Positions 16,693 to 26,081 are shown, numbered from the stretch's first letter. The stretch: 37,183 nt of DNA from Candidatus Latescibacterota bacterium (GCA_021295655.1 JAGWBX010000019.1:1-37183); one strand, 5' to 3'. Notes: a model not told the origin generated them from the sequence alone. Program-made: numbers and translations.

Positions 16693-17616
16693 ATGGACCT
16701 TTCCACGCACATCGGCGGCGGTCTGACCATCAGGAATCCTGTAATGATGGCCTCGGGCACCATCGGGCATGGCGCCGAATACGCGGGCATGTTCGACTTT
16801 GCCAGGGTCGGCGGCGTGGTAACGAAAACCATAACCTGGCTTCCCCGCGCCGGCAACAGCGCCCCCCGCACCGCGGAAACGCCATCCGGAATGCTCAACG
16901 CCATCGGACTCACGAATCCCGGCATCGACGCCTTCATTGCCGAAAAGATCCCACCCTTACAGTCGCTTCCTACCGCGCGAATTGTCAGCATCGCCGGCAC
17001 CTCGAACGATGAATTCGCCGAAATGGCGCGGCGGTTCAACGACGTACCGAACGTTGACGCTCTGGAGCTGAACATCTCGTCGCCCAACATGAAGGACGGC
17101 GGGCAGCTCTTCGGATGCCGCGAGCAGGCCGCGCACGATGTCACGGCGGCAGTGAAAGCGGTCTCCAGGCTTCCCGTCATCGTCAAGCTCACGCCCAACG
17201 TAACCGACGTTGCCGCAGTGGCCGCGGCCGTGGAAGAAGGCGGCGCGGACAGTATCGCGCTGATAAACACCCTGCTCGGACTGGCTGTGGACGTCGTCAC
17301 CCGGCGCCCCGTTCTTGGGAACATTACCGGCGGCCTTTCCGGGCCCGCCATCAAGCCGGTTGCGCTGGCGATGGTGTGGAGAGTCGCCAATACGGTTTCG
17401 ATACCCATTGTTGGCATGGGCGGGATTGCGACGGCTCAAGACGCAATCGAGTTTCTCATCGTTGGCGCATCGGCCGTACAGATTGGTACCACCACCTTCA
17501 TCAACCCCTGGGCTGCCCTGGAGATTGTCGATGGCATCGCTGAATACTGCCGGAGCCACCGGATCGGGCGCATATCAGACCTCGTGGGTTCGTTTGAAAC
17601 CGGGCCGCGGAACTGA
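16693..17616 (+). CDS. pyrD: Dihydroorotate dehydrogenase catalytic subunit (class 1B)
   Basis: The product is 307 residues, standard for class 1B. It oxidises dihydroorotate to orotate on FMN, with PyrK passing electrons to NAD+. Landmarks are NPVMMASGTIGHG (15-27), the lysine in VVTKTIT (42-48), NAIGLTNPG, NISSPNMKDGGQLFG (127-141), VKLTPNVTD, GGLSGPAIKP, GMGGIATAQDAIEFLIVGA and the phosphate loop VQIGTTTF. The catalytic base position, Cys in class 1 enzymes, is Ser130 here (codon TCG at 17080-17082). A cysteine, C142, sits in the same loop where threonine is common. No clear ribosome site precedes 16693. Its 3' end overlaps the likely start of rlpA. Confidence 0.93.
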   Translation: MDLSTHIGGGLTIRNPVMMASGTIGHGAEYAGMFDFARVGGVVTKTITWLPRAGNSAPRTAETPSGMLNAIGLTNPGIDAFIAEKIPPLQSLPTARIVSIAGTSNDEFAEMARRFNDVPNVDALELNISSPNMKDGGQLFGCREQAAHDVTAAVKAVSRLPVIVKLTPNVTDVAAVAAAVEEGGADSIALINTLLGLAVDVVTRRPVLGNITGGLSGPAIKPVALAMVWRVANTVSIPIVGMGGIATAQDAIEFLIVGASAVQIGTTTFINPWAALEIVDGIAEYCRSHRIGRISDLVGSFETGPRN

Positions 17617-18058
17617 CCGCGTTGCAATTCATATTCTCCTGATTCTTGCAATCGGCCTGACTTCAGGCTGTTTTTCCCGGCCGAGGTATCGCACCTCGCC
17701 CCCCGGGAGCGATTCCGAAAAAACGACCGCCGGTGCTCCCGTTATCTCCACGAAAGGCGCCTTCCAGGTCGGCCTTGCCTCGTACTATGCGCACAAGTTT
17801 CACGGCCGTCCCACCGCCAGCGGCGAAATCTTCGATATGTACGGTCTGACCGCGGCGCACAGGGAGCTTCCGCTCGGTACCGTCATCCACGTGACCCATC
17901 TCGGAAACGGACGGAGCGTCAAAGTGAAGGTCAACGACCGGGGACCCTTTATCGAAGGCCGGATACTGGACCTTTCCCTGGGTGCGGCGCGTCGTCTGGA
18001 TATGGTGGAGGAGGGAGTCGCGCGGGTCAAGATCCGAATCATCAAGCGCATCGACTGA
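17594..18058 (+). CDS. rlpA: RlpA-like septal lipoprotein (DPBB domain)
   Basis: The product is 154 residues from a TTG at 17594, overlapping pyrD by 23 bases. The signal HILLILAIGLTSGC places the lipobox cysteine at residue 26. An ATG at 17531 in the same frame would put 47 residues before the cysteine, too long for a lipoprotein signal, so TTG is preferred although its ribosome site is poor. The double-psi beta-barrel domain is clear: GLASYYAHKFHGRPTASGEI, TAAHRELPLGTVIHVT, VKVNDRGPF and RILDLSLGAARRL. The conserved His and Asp of RlpA are in AAHRELP and NDRGPF. RlpA acts on denuded peptidoglycan strands at the septum. There is no SPOR domain, so targeting may differ from the E. coli protein. 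Confidence 0.85.
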   Translation: MKPGRGTDRVAIHILLILAIGLTSGCFSRPRYRTSPPGSDSEKTTAGAPVISTKGAFQVGLASYYAHKFHGRPTASGEIFDMYGLTAAHRELPLGTVIHVTHLGNGRSVKVKVNDRGPFIEGRILDLSLGAARRLDMVEEGVARVKIRIIKRID

Positions 18059-18106
18059 GGCGTCGGCGAGGGAGCGCAACGCGGCATTTCGACCGCAATG
18101 GCCGGC

Positions 18107-18127
18107 CGTAGCCCGGATGGGCTTTTT
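18107..18127 (+). terminator. Hairpin terminator after rlpA (built from a dispersed REP-like unit)
   Basis: AGCCC (18110-18114), a GGAT loop, GGGCT (18119-18123) and then TTTTT. The core CGTAGCCCGGATGGG also occurs, inverted, at 36278-36292 after the sigma-factor gene, so the terminator seems to be part of a short dispersed repeat. Confidence 0.5.
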
Positions 18128-18160
18128 CAAAGGACAGTTAGGGCCGGGGTCTGGGCAGGG

Positions 18161-19411
18161 TTAATTTTCCTGGCCGGATTGGCTCTGTGAAACGGTACGG
18201 AATGCAAACTGCGCGATGAAGTCGATGCCCAGCAGACGCCCCATGACGCGCCCGTCTTCCAGGTCGACGGCGCTCAACCCCGGGCCGCCGCCGTCCAGCA
18301 CCAGCGTGCCGATGTAGATGCGCGTACCATCCGGAGCAACGCCGATTGTGGATGCGGCATCGCCCACGCGGAGGCGCCCGGATATCAGATTGCGCTGTAC
18401 GTCAATGGTCACAAGGAATCCGCCGGCGCCCGTCCCCGTCGAAGCCACGTAGAGCGTCTCGCCGTCCGGTGAAAACGCCAGCCCACGAGCGGAATCGCCA
18501 CTCAGTTGAATGCCCCCCGCGACCTGATCCAGGTCCAGATCCAGCACCGAAACGACACCACGGTCGACATTGGTCACGAACGCCCGCTCCCCGTCCTTCG
18601 TAATGCCGATCTCACCGGGAACGGCGCCAATGATGATGTCACCCACGTTTTCTCCGCGGTCCACGTCGATGATCGATATGTCGCGGCTGACGGCGTTCGC
18701 CACGTAGAGCCTTTTGCCATCGGGTGTAATCGCTACGTCGATCGGTCTCTCACCAACCGAGATCGTATCCACGGGAACCCGGGCGACCAGGTCCAGCACG
18801 ACCAGCCGGTCGTGCCGTTCTTCCGTCACATACGCGAACCGCTCGTCCGGACTCAGAACGACGCGCCCCTGCGATTCCGTGGGTACTGAAAACAGCGCTT
18901 CGTGATTCGCATCGATGGCAAAGAGTCCGAATCCTTCCGAAACGTAAATCGCCCGCTCGCTTGCCGAGACCGCCATACCGGTCGGTCCACGGAACCTGAG
19001 ATAGTCTGAGAGCAGATGCGATTCGGAATCGATGACCGCCATCCCCCCCAATAGCGGGTCGAGCGCGTAGATGACGTATCGGGAGGACGTCGCGGCGCCC
19101 GACGGGGCGCCGTAAGCCGCGCTGAAAGAGACGAAATCGGGAAAATTAACCGTGCCGTCGCCGTTCAGATCCATCCTGGCGTCGTACGCCGCGTCGCCTT
19201 GCGAGGCGTTAAAGCTGCGGGCGAACAACAGAAAATCCGAAAACCCGACAACGCCGTCACCGTCGAAATCCACCGCCTGCGAATCTGTCGACCGTTGCGA
19301 ATCGGATCCCTCGGGTTGCCAGATCAGCTTCGGATTCTCCCCGTGCGCGATTTGCTGGGAAGCAAAAAAGAAAAAGAGGAATGATAGCGAACGTTTAAGG
19401 ATTCCAGTCAT
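18161..19411 (-). CDS. Secreted dockerin-like / YVTN beta-propeller protein
   Basis: The product is 416 residues. The signal peptide is MTGILKRSLSFLFFFFASQQ with cleavage after IAHG. Two EF-hand-type calcium loops follow (DFDGDGVVGFSDF, 48-60; DLNGDGTVNFPDF, 81-93), the dockerin type I arrangement. The remainder is a seven-bladed-type propeller with repeats such as VVLSPDERFAYVTEE, VAITPDGKRLYVAN, IGITKDGERAFVTN, LAFSPDGETLYVAS and IGVAPDGTRIYIGT. Dockerin-like pairs bind a cohesin partner or simply bind calcium; propellers of this sort bind proteins or glycans or act as lactonases. AAAAGGA lies about seven bases before the ATG. It is convergent with rlpA and probably exported to the periplasm or cell surface. 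Confidence 0.8.
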   Translation of the reverse strand: MTGILKRSLSFLFFFFASQQIAHGENPKLIWQPEGSDSQRSTDSQAVDFDGDGVVGFSDFLLFARSFNASQGDAAYDARMDLNGDGTVNFPDFVSFSAAYGAPSGAATSSRYVIYALDPLLGGMAVIDSESHLLSDYLRFRGPTGMAVSASERAIYVSEGFGLFAIDANHEALFSVPTESQGRVVLSPDERFAYVTEERHDRLVVLDLVARVPVDTISVGERPIDVAITPDGKRLYVANAVSRDISIIDVDRGENVGDIIIGAVPGEIGITKDGERAFVTNVDRGVVSVLDLDLDQVAGGIQLSGDSARGLAFSPDGETLYVASTGTGAGGFLVTIDVQRNLISGRLRVGDAASTIGVAPDGTRIYIGTLVLDGGGPGLSAVDLEDGRVMGRLLGIDFIAQFAFRTVSQSQSGQEN

Positions 19412-19464
19412 AAAACATCCTTTTCTGGAGTCGTGGGGCCCCTTTGGTATTCAACCAACGGCCG

Positions 19465-20676
19465 TCAGCCGGCCAGGGCAGCACGCGCCACACGGAGCAT
19501 GTTGCCGCCCAGGATCTTGCGGATATCCGCATCCGGATAGCCGCGCTGGACCATGCCTACCGTAAAGAGCGGCCAGTTGGTCCACGCGAGACTCTTCACC
19601 ATGTGTTCCTGACGCCAGTGCGCGTCAAACGCATCCGGCGGCCAGAAATACGCCCAGCGCGGACGCCCGCGCGAACGCGGCGCCTTTCTCCTTTCCGCTG
19701 CGGAAGCACGCGATGCGTACGCCGTATCCGTACCGATCGTTACATGATCGGCCCCGTACGTTCTGACCATATAATCGACATGATCCAGCAGTGCATGAAT
19801 ATCTCCGCTTCGACCCAGGAATGCCGGAATGCAGCAGATGCCCACGTAACCGCCCGTATCCAGGATCGCCCGGATCACGTTGTCCGGTTTGCACCGCACG
19901 TGTTCGTTCACGGCACAGCAGCCCGAATGGCTTGCCACCATCGGGGCGGCGGATGCCCTGGCCGCCTCCAGGCTGGTCTGCCAGCCCGCGTGCGCCACGT
20001 CCACGATGACGCCCACACGGTTCATTTCCGCTATCACGGACCTGCCGAAGTCGCTCAGCCCCGCGTTTGCCGGCTCGGCGCATCCATCTCCCAGCATATT
20101 GCGCCGGTTGTACGTCAGATGCATCATCCGGATTCCCAATTGAAAGAAGATTCGGATGTACCTGAGTTCCTCCTCAACGGACACCCAGTCCTGTGAAAGG
20201 GGGACCCCATTACCGCTCATGTAAAAACAATGTTTGCCCTGTTTCCCGGCTGCCTCGATATCCGCGGGCGTGGTTGCCCGCAGCAGGAAATCGCGCATGA
20301 CGTCCGCCACGTAGGTGAACCGCGCGAGACGCTTGATCAACCTCAATGGCGCCTGCCCCTCCTCTCCGGCGTTCTGGACGATACATGTTACGCCGCTCGA
20401 CCGCCACGCTTCCTGAAACTCCGCGCGCTCGCCCGGATCGGTTGCGCACCGGGTCATTGACATCTCCTCGTTCATATCGTTGAGTTCCGCCTCGGACGCA
20501 CCGGCTTCGATGGCAGACGCCACCGCGTCTCCATCGATCGCGGCGCGAGGCGCGAATCCGTACGTGTCGCACACGATGGATTCGGCGTGCAAGGCCAACC
20601 CGTGTTCCAGTTCCTTCTTGCGAGGCTTCAATATCTGAAGCGCACCCTGCCGCGCTGCTTCGATCTTTTCATTCAT
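19465..20676 (-). CDS. Membrane-dipeptidase (peptidase M19) family protein, divergent active site
   Basis: The product is 403 residues from the ATG at 20676, which has AGGGAACGGAAG just before it. Typical members hydrolyse dipeptides with two zinc ions. Family landmarks: FFQLGIRMMHLTYN (177-190), VGVIVDVAHAGWQTS (221-235, H229), PMVASHSGCCAV (245-256, H250), GGYVGICCIPAFL, VTIGTDTAY (312-320, D317) and ILGGNMLRV. H229 and H250, the zinc ligands equivalent to H198 and H219 of renal dipeptidase, are present. The N-terminal HxD ligand pair is replaced (DTYGF, with Tyr39 and Phe41), the region of the bridging Glu reads YMSGNGVPL without Glu, and the substrate His of LTH is Tyr. Classical two-zinc dipeptidase activity is therefore doubtful. 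No signal peptide is seen. Confidence 0.8.
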   Translation of the reverse strand: MNEKIEAARQGALQILKPRKKELEHGLALHAESIVCDTYGFAPRAAIDGDAVASAIEAGASEAELNDMNEEMSMTRCATDPGERAEFQEAWRSSGVTCIVQNAGEEGQAPLRLIKRLARFTYVADVMRDFLLRATTPADIEAAGKQGKHCFYMSGNGVPLSQDWVSVEEELRYIRIFFQLGIRMMHLTYNRRNMLGDGCAEPANAGLSDFGRSVIAEMNRVGVIVDVAHAGWQTSLEAARASAAPMVASHSGCCAVNEHVRCKPDNVIRAILDTGGYVGICCIPAFLGRSGDIHALLDHVDYMVRTYGADHVTIGTDTAYASRASAAERRKAPRSRGRPRWAYFWPPDAFDAHWRQEHMVKSLAWTNWPLFTVGMVQRGYPDADIRKILGGNMLRVARAALAG

Positions 20677-21008
20677 CTTCCGTTCCCTGCCCGTAAATGG
20701 TTTTCCTTCGACAGTACTCCGGATACCGACGAAATATACCATAACGTCGCCGCACGATCAACGATGAGATTCGAGAAACCCTTGAATCCGGAACCGGTCA
20801 TGCCCGCGATCGGGCGGTCGTACTGCCGCCGTCAGGTTGAAATTTCTAAAAAAACCTTGCGTCTTTCGAATTTTCTCATACCTTTACGTGTCTTGATCCG
20901 AGGGTCTCCCGATGGAAGAAGGCCCGAAGGTACCCGCGCCGTGCGCGCCGGGCGAGCGCGCGGGGAAATGACCGTACATCGGCGGAAAAGGAGCATGAGA
21001 GAAGCCGC

Positions 21009-22235
21009 ATGAATGACCCACAAAACGTGCATGAAATGGACGAGAAATACGTCGCAGACCGTTCGAGCGACGAATTCGCATCCTTGCTCGAAGGTGAACC
21101 GGATCGGGCGCCCGCCCCGTTGCTTTCCGTGGGCCAGCGGCTCTCGGGTCGCATTCGGTCAATGGATGAATCCTCCGTGTTTGTGGACTATGGAGGCCGG
21201 AGCGAAGCCGTTGTCGACATCCAGGAACTGAAGGACGAACAAGGCGAGGTCTCCTGCGGCGTTGGCGATACCATCGAAGCCTTTGTCGCCTCTGTGGAGA
21301 ACGAAGTTCGGTTAACCCTGTCGCGGCGGACCGGCAATGTCCAGATCCTGCGCCAGGCCTACGAAAACAGTATACCGGTCGACGGACGGGTAACCGGATT
21401 CAACTCCGGCGGTCTGGTCGTCAATCTCGGCGGCCGCCGGGCTTTCTGTCCGGTTTCCCAGATCGATACGGGCTACAGCAAAGACCTGGCCTCCTATGCC
21501 GGGCAGACCCTTACGTTCAAGATTGTCGAATTCCGGGGCCGGGGCCGCAACATCGTCCTTTCGCGCCGCGCCCATCTCGAAGCCGAGGCCGCTCGCCGTG
21601 CGGCTGAGTTGCGTGAGAAACTCAACGAGGGCGCAGAACTCACCGGCAAGGTTACCAGGCTCGAACGGTTCGGCGCTTTTGTGGACCTCGGCGGCGTGGA
21701 GGGTCTGGTGCATATATCGGAGATTGCGCACAACCGCGTCGGACATCCGAAGGACGTGCTCCGGTCCGGCGACGAAGTCAACGTGAAAATCCTGGAGCTC
21801 AAGGGCCTTGGCGGAGACAAAGAGCGGATCTCACTCTCCATAAAGGCGCTCCTGCCCGACCCATGGGACGGCGCGTTAGAGAAATATCGGGAGGGGGAGG
21901 TCATCACCGGCAAAGTCGTCTCTATACAGCAATTCGGCGCTTTTGTCGAGGTTACTCCGGGTGTGGAAGGCCTCGTTCACGTCTCCCAGCTGGCCCGAAG
22001 TCGCGTTGCGCGGCCGGCGGACGTTGTTTCCGTCGGACAGGAAGTTCGCGCCCGAATCCGGAAAATCGACCGGGACAAGAAACGCATCTCACTTTCCATA
22101 CGCGACCTTCAGGAAGAAGAAAAAAAGGCGGTTGAAGTCAAGGAAATCGAAGCGTTCAAGGTCAAGGAAAATTCGTCCGACAACAAATCCGAGAGCGTCA
22201 TGGCCGACGCCCTCCGCCGGGCCGGATTGCTATAG
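21009..22235 (+). CDS. Four-S1-domain RNA-binding protein (ribosomal protein S1-like)
   Basis: The product is 408 residues. Four S1 OB-fold domains are visible at about 39-108, 122-188, 208-280 and 296-368, each with the GxVxxxxxxGxxVxLGG pattern. Domains 3 and 4 are the best conserved ([20 protein letters not shown] and [19 protein letters not shown]). E. coli S1 has six domains; four-domain versions are common in other phyla and help mRNA bind the 30S subunit. The tail after 370 is charged and low in complexity. The start at 21009 has GAGAAG five bases upstream; a stronger AAAAGGAG at 20986-20993 is 15 bases away. It is followed 75 bases later by an ArfB-like gene, which suggests a shared translation-related transcript. 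Confidence 0.85.
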   Translation: MNDPQNVHEMDEKYVADRSSDEFASLLEGEPDRAPAPLLSVGQRLSGRIRSMDESSVFVDYGGRSEAVVDIQELKDEQGEVSCGVGDTIEAFVASVENEVRLTLSRRTGNVQILRQAYENSIPVDGRVTGFNSGGLVVNLGGRRAFCPVSQIDTGYSKDLASYAGQTLTFKIVEFRGRGRNIVLSRRAHLEAEAARRAAELREKLNEGAELTGKVTRLERFGAFVDLGGVEGLVHISEIAHNRVGHPKDVLRSGDEVNVKILELKGLGGDKERISLSIKALLPDPWDGALEKYREGEVITGKVVSIQQFGAFVEVTPGVEGLVHVSQLARSRVARPADVVSVGQEVRARIRKIDRDKKRISLSIRDLQEEEKKAVEVKEIEAFKVKENSSDNKSESVMADALRRAGLL

Positions 22236-22310
22236 AACAGGGTCGCAGGATCCCGAATCCAAACCGGTCCGACGAGACCGCGGCCGCAAGGAACGGTCAG
22301 GGATCCAGAC

Positions 22311-22661
22311 ATGCCACTCTATAACACCGATCCTGAAATCCTCCTCAGGGAAGTCCAATTCCATCCCTTTCGCGGCAAAGGACCGGGCGGCCAGCACCGC
22401 AATAAGGTTGAAAGCGCTGTCAGACTCATACACCTACCCTCCGGCATCAAGGTCGTTGCGTCCGAACACCGCCTCCAGGGACGCAACAGGGACCTTGCCC
22501 TCCATCGCCTTCGGCAAAAACTCATCGGGCTGAACCACACGGCAAAACCCCGAATACCAACCAGACCCTCGCGCGCGTCCAGAGCAAAGCGCATGGAACA
22601 GAAACGCCGCCACGCGCGAAAGAAAGCGCTGCGGCGCATCGTGGACGGGGCGTGTCCGTAG
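22311..22661 (+). CDS. ArfB/YaeJ-like GGQ peptidyl-tRNA hydrolase domain protein
   Basis: The product is 116 residues, a single release-factor catalytic domain. The GGQ loop is RGKGPGGQHRNKVESAVRLI (21-40), which releases nascent chains from peptidyl-tRNA in stalled ribosomes. The helix EHRLQGRNRDLALHRLRQKL follows and the C-terminus is a basic tail (PTRPSRASRAKRMEQKRRHA) of the sort ArfB/ICT1 insert in the empty mRNA channel. There is no codon-recognition domain, so it is not a standard RF1/RF2. AGGGA precedes the ATG. The basic tail is consistent with stalled-ribosome rescue. The C12orf65-like group is an alternative subfamily. Confidence 0.82.
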   Translation: MPLYNTDPEILLREVQFHPFRGKGPGGQHRNKVESAVRLIHLPSGIKVVASEHRLQGRNRDLALHRLRQKLIGLNHTAKPRIPTRPSRASRAKRMEQKRRHARKKALRRIVDGACP

Positions 22662-22855
22662 TCTTCCGGACAAACGTCCGTTCAGCCTGCGCGTTCTCTT
22701 CCCTTGCGTGCTCGTCGCCCGCCCGGAGGCTTGCGTAATTGCGGCCGAAATGAATCCTATCCGGGACTGATGCGTCTTACGATTGTGGCCTGTAACGTGT
22801 CCGGACCGATGAAGTGGCTGGGAGTTGGCCCTGCGATTGACGGAGCATTATCGCA

Positions 22856-25800
22856 ATGATCAATCGATCGTCTCTTCTCACACGCATTTCCGTCAACAGA
22901 CCGGTGACGATAACCGTGTGCCTGGTGGCCCTGCTCGTGATGGGCGCCGTGGGCTATTCCCGGATCGCCGTGAAGATGATGCCGGCGGGATTCGAACCGC
23001 CCTTTTTGTGGCTGAGCGTCAGGTATCCGGGCAGGAGCGCGACGCCTCAGGAGGTCGAACAGCAGATCACGCGCCCCCTGGAGGAACGCCTGCGGACCAT
23101 CAAGGGAATCGAGCAGGTCCGGACGTATACGGACAGCCGGGGCGTCGGCGCGCCCCTCCGGTTTCAGCAGGATGCGGACATGACCCTGGCGTACAACCAG
23201 TTGCGGGATCAGCTGGACCGGCTGAAGCCGGACCTGCCGGAGGAAGTGCGAGATCGGATTTTTGTGTGGAAGTACAATGACGAGGGCTGGAATATCATGT
23301 GGATAGGCGCAGCCCTTGACTCCTCAATCGTAGACGTGTACCGTTACCTGCAAACCCACGTCCAACGGCCTCTGGAGCGCATCGAGGGTGTGGCCCGGGT
23401 GGAACTCTGGGGTGCGGACCCCAAGGAAGTGATGATCGAAATCGACCGGGAAAAACTCGTCGCAAGGGGCGTGAACGTCTACGATATGGTTCGAAGGCTG
23501 CAGAACGACAACTTCGCGCTCAAGAGCGGCTACGTGAAGGAGGGGGCAAAGAAATTCTACGTCCGGTCGCTCGCCCGGTACCGCAGTCTGGAAGAGATCG
23601 GCAATATTCCCGTCGGAACCCGGCAAGGCGGCGTCAGGCTGCGGGAAGTCGCCGACGTGGCCTACGATATTCCGGCTCGAAGCTGGTATCAGAGGCTGGA
23701 CGGCCAACCGGCTTCTTCCCTGGGGATCAAGGCGGAGTCCGGGGCGGACATCGCCACGGTGTGCGCCCGGGTTTCGGAGGCGCTCATCCGGATTGTGAAT
23801 GAGACTGCTGTAGCAGGAAAAGTGCAATTCAACGTGTTCTTCAACCAGGGCGAACTCATCCGGGGGTCGGTTGCGAATCTGAGAAACACCGGCCTTTGGG
23901 GCGGTTTGTTTGCCGCGCTGATCCTGCTGTTCTTCCTGCGTGCCATCCGTATGACGGCCATTATTACGCTGTCGATTCCGCTGTGCGCGATGATAACCGT
24001 AACGGTGCTCTATTTTTCCGGGTGGTCCCTGAATCTGATGACCATGATGGGTCTGATGGTCGGGGTGGGGATGGTTGTGGACAATGCGGTGGTGATTCTG
24101 GAGAACATCTACCGCCGGAGAGAGAAGGGCGAATCGCCGAAGCCGGCAGCCGTCTCGGGCGCGAGCGAAGTCGCCATGGCAATAACCATGGCAACGCTGA
24201 CCACCGTAGTGGTCTTTCTGCCCCTGATGTTGATGACGGGCAACGTCGGGATGACGTTCTATCTTTCCCGGATGGGCGTCCCTGTAATCGTGATGCTGGT
24301 GGGGTCGTTGTTCGTCGCGCTGCTGATCATCCCTCTGGCCTCGGTGCGGTTCGGCGGCGGCCGCGTCAAACCGGATTCGAAATCCATCGGCTGGACCCGG
24401 ATGCGCTACGGTCGCGTTCTGAACTGGGCGTTGAACCACCGCCGGGACGCCATATTGATCCTTCTCGCGTTATTCGCAACCATTTCGATACCGGCCGACA
24501 AGATAAAACGCTCGGATTCCTCCAGGGGAAACATCAACGATATTGATATCTATATCCGAACGCCCCGGGATTTTACAACCTATGAAACCTTTGAATTGAT
24601 GAACGAAGTTGAGGAATTCCTGGATTCCAGGCGGGAGGCATACGGCATCAGAACCATCCGGTCGTGGTTCCGCAAGACCCGTGGCAATTTCGAGATCTTT
24701 CTGGACTCGGATCCCAACGAAGCGTGGTGGTACGTTGCGTACAAGAATTTGAGGTCGGGTCTGGGCGTTCCGGTGGACAATACGATGGAGCGCACGGATG
24801 TCATTAAGGACCTGAAACAGAACATGCCCAAGTACGTGGGGGTGCGCATCGGCGTGGAGAGCCGGGCTCGCGGGGGCGGAGACCCTTCGGTGTCGGTCTA
24901 CCTCTACGGAGACGACACCGAGGCGCTGTCGGGTCTCGTAACCGAAGTCGAGCGCCGGCTCAGGGCAATACCCGCGGTGGTGAACGTGGACTCGGATCTG
25001 GAACGTTCCACGGACGAGGCGCAGGTCATCATCGACCGGGAGCGGGCGAGACGCTACGGGATTTCTCCGCAGGTGGTGGCGCGGACGCTGGCCTTTACCA
25101 TGCAGGGGGTGAGCCTGCCACGGTTCCAGTCCGGCGAGCGCGAGGTGGAAACGCGCCTTTACCTGGAAGAAGCGGATCGGCAGACGCTGCATCATCTCAA
25201 GAGTTTCATGTTCAGATCCGCATCCGGCGAGGAGATCCCGCTGTCCGAACTGGCCAGCTTCAAGGTTACGCCGGGGCGCGGGAGAATACGGCGGGAGGAC
25301 GGAAAGACGCGTCTGGAGGTGAAAGCGTTTACCACAAAGGACGATCTCAAGAGTCTGTACGCCGAAATCGACCGCGCGATGGCCGGTTTCGAAATGCCCA
25401 GGGGATATTCGTGGAACAAGGGAGAACGGTTCGCCCGGTTCCGCGAGTCCGACAACGAGACGATATTCGCGGTGGTGATGGCCGTTACGTGTGTCTTTCT
25501 GCTGATGGGGGTTCTGTTCGAGTCCGTGGTCCTGCCGTTCTCGGTGTTGTTTTCCATTCCGTTTTCATTTCTCGGCGTGTACTGGACACTCTATCTGACC
25601 GGCACACCCATGGACATGATGGCCAACATAGGTATGATCGTGCTGATCGGGGTGGTGGTGAACAACGCCATCGTGCTTGTGGATATGATTAACCGGATGC
25701 GCATGGAGGGCATGGGCCGCACGGAGGCGATACTGGAGGCCGGGCACAACCGGTTCCGTCCCATTCTGATGACGACATTTACCACGGTGTTCGGCCTGTT

Positions 25801-26014
25801 GCCAATGGCGCTGGGGAATACCAATCTGATTGGGATTCCCTATGCGCCGCTCGGGCGGACCATGATGGGCGGGCTGTTCGTTTCAACGTTTATGACCCTG
25901 CTGCTCGTGCCCATCTGCTATACGCTGCTGGACGACTTGCGGACGTTTCTGAAGCGAATCGTCCGGGCCGCGTTTTTCCGCCCGGCAGTCAGCGAACAGC
26001 CGGCGGACGACTGA
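22856..26014 (+). CDS. RND-family efflux transporter (AcrB/MexB-like inner-membrane pump)
   Basis: The product is 1,052 residues, the normal RND length. A proton-driven inner-membrane pump that exports drugs, lipophilic compounds or metals with a periplasmic adaptor and an outer-membrane channel. The N-terminal helix is NRPVTITVCLVALLVMGAVG, followed by a periplasmic loop, helices 2-6 from LWGGLFAALILLFFLRAI, a second loop, and helices 8-12 from ETIFAVVMAVTCVFLLMGVL to FMTLLLVPICYTLLDDL. Helix 4 has VGMVVDNAVVILEN with D409 followed by N410, where AcrB has two aspartates; helix 10 has GVVVNNAIVLVDM. These are seen in many heavy-metal or HAE-type relatives. No adaptor or TolC-like gene is adjacent. 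GGAG lies 12 bases upstream of the ATG, and a strong terminator follows. Confidence 0.93.
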   Translation: MINRSSLLTRISVNRPVTITVCLVALLVMGAVGYSRIAVKMMPAGFEPPFLWLSVRYPGRSATPQEVEQQITRPLEERLRTIKGIEQVRTYTDSRGVGAPLRFQQDADMTLAYNQLRDQLDRLKPDLPEEVRDRIFVWKYNDEGWNIMWIGAALDSSIVDVYRYLQTHVQRPLERIEGVARVELWGADPKEVMIEIDREKLVARGVNVYDMVRRLQNDNFALKSGYVKEGAKKFYVRSLARYRSLEEIGNIPVGTRQGGVRLREVADVAYDIPARSWYQRLDGQPASSLGIKAESGADIATVCARVSEALIRIVNETAVAGKVQFNVFFNQGELIRGSVANLRNTGLWGGLFAALILLFFLRAIRMTAIITLSIPLCAMITVTVLYFSGWSLNLMTMMGLMVGVGMVVDNAVVILENIYRRREKGESPKPAAVSGASEVAMAITMATLTTVVVFLPLMLMTGNVGMTFYLSRMGVPVIVMLVGSLFVALLIIPLASVRFGGGRVKPDSKSIGWTRMRYGRVLNWALNHRRDAILILLALFATISIPADKIKRSDSSRGNINDIDIYIRTPRDFTTYETFELMNEVEEFLDSRREAYGIRTIRSWFRKTRGNFEIFLDSDPNEAWWYVAYKNLRSGLGVPVDNTMERTDVIKDLKQNMPKYVGVRIGVESRARGGGDPSVSVYLYGDDTEALSGLVTEVERRLRAIPAVVNVDSDLERSTDEAQVIIDRERARRYGISPQVVARTLAFTMQGVSLPRFQSGEREVETRLYLEEADRQTLHHLKSFMFRSASGEEIPLSELASFKVTPGRGRIRREDGKTRLEVKAFTTKDDLKSLYAEIDRAMAGFEMPRGYSWNKGERFARFRESDNETIFAVVMAVTCVFLLMGVLFESVVLPFSVLFSIPFSFLGVYWTLYLTGTPMDMMANIGMIVLIGVVVNNAIVLVDMINRMRMEGMGRTEAILEAGHNRFRPILMTTFTTVFGLLPMALGNTNLIGIPYAPLGRTMMGGLFVSTFMTLLLVPICYTLLDDLRTFLKRIVRAAFFRPAVSEQPADD

Positions 26015-26081
26015 TCATACGGCCGGACCGGACCGGGTTTCTTCCGCGGCGGGCGGCTGAATATCCAGGGACGATGGCTGA

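Noticed and set aside
20749..21012. Short plus-strand frame before the S1-domain gene
   Set aside because: No ribosome site, Arg-rich composition, and it covers the leader of the S1 gene. Probably non-coding.
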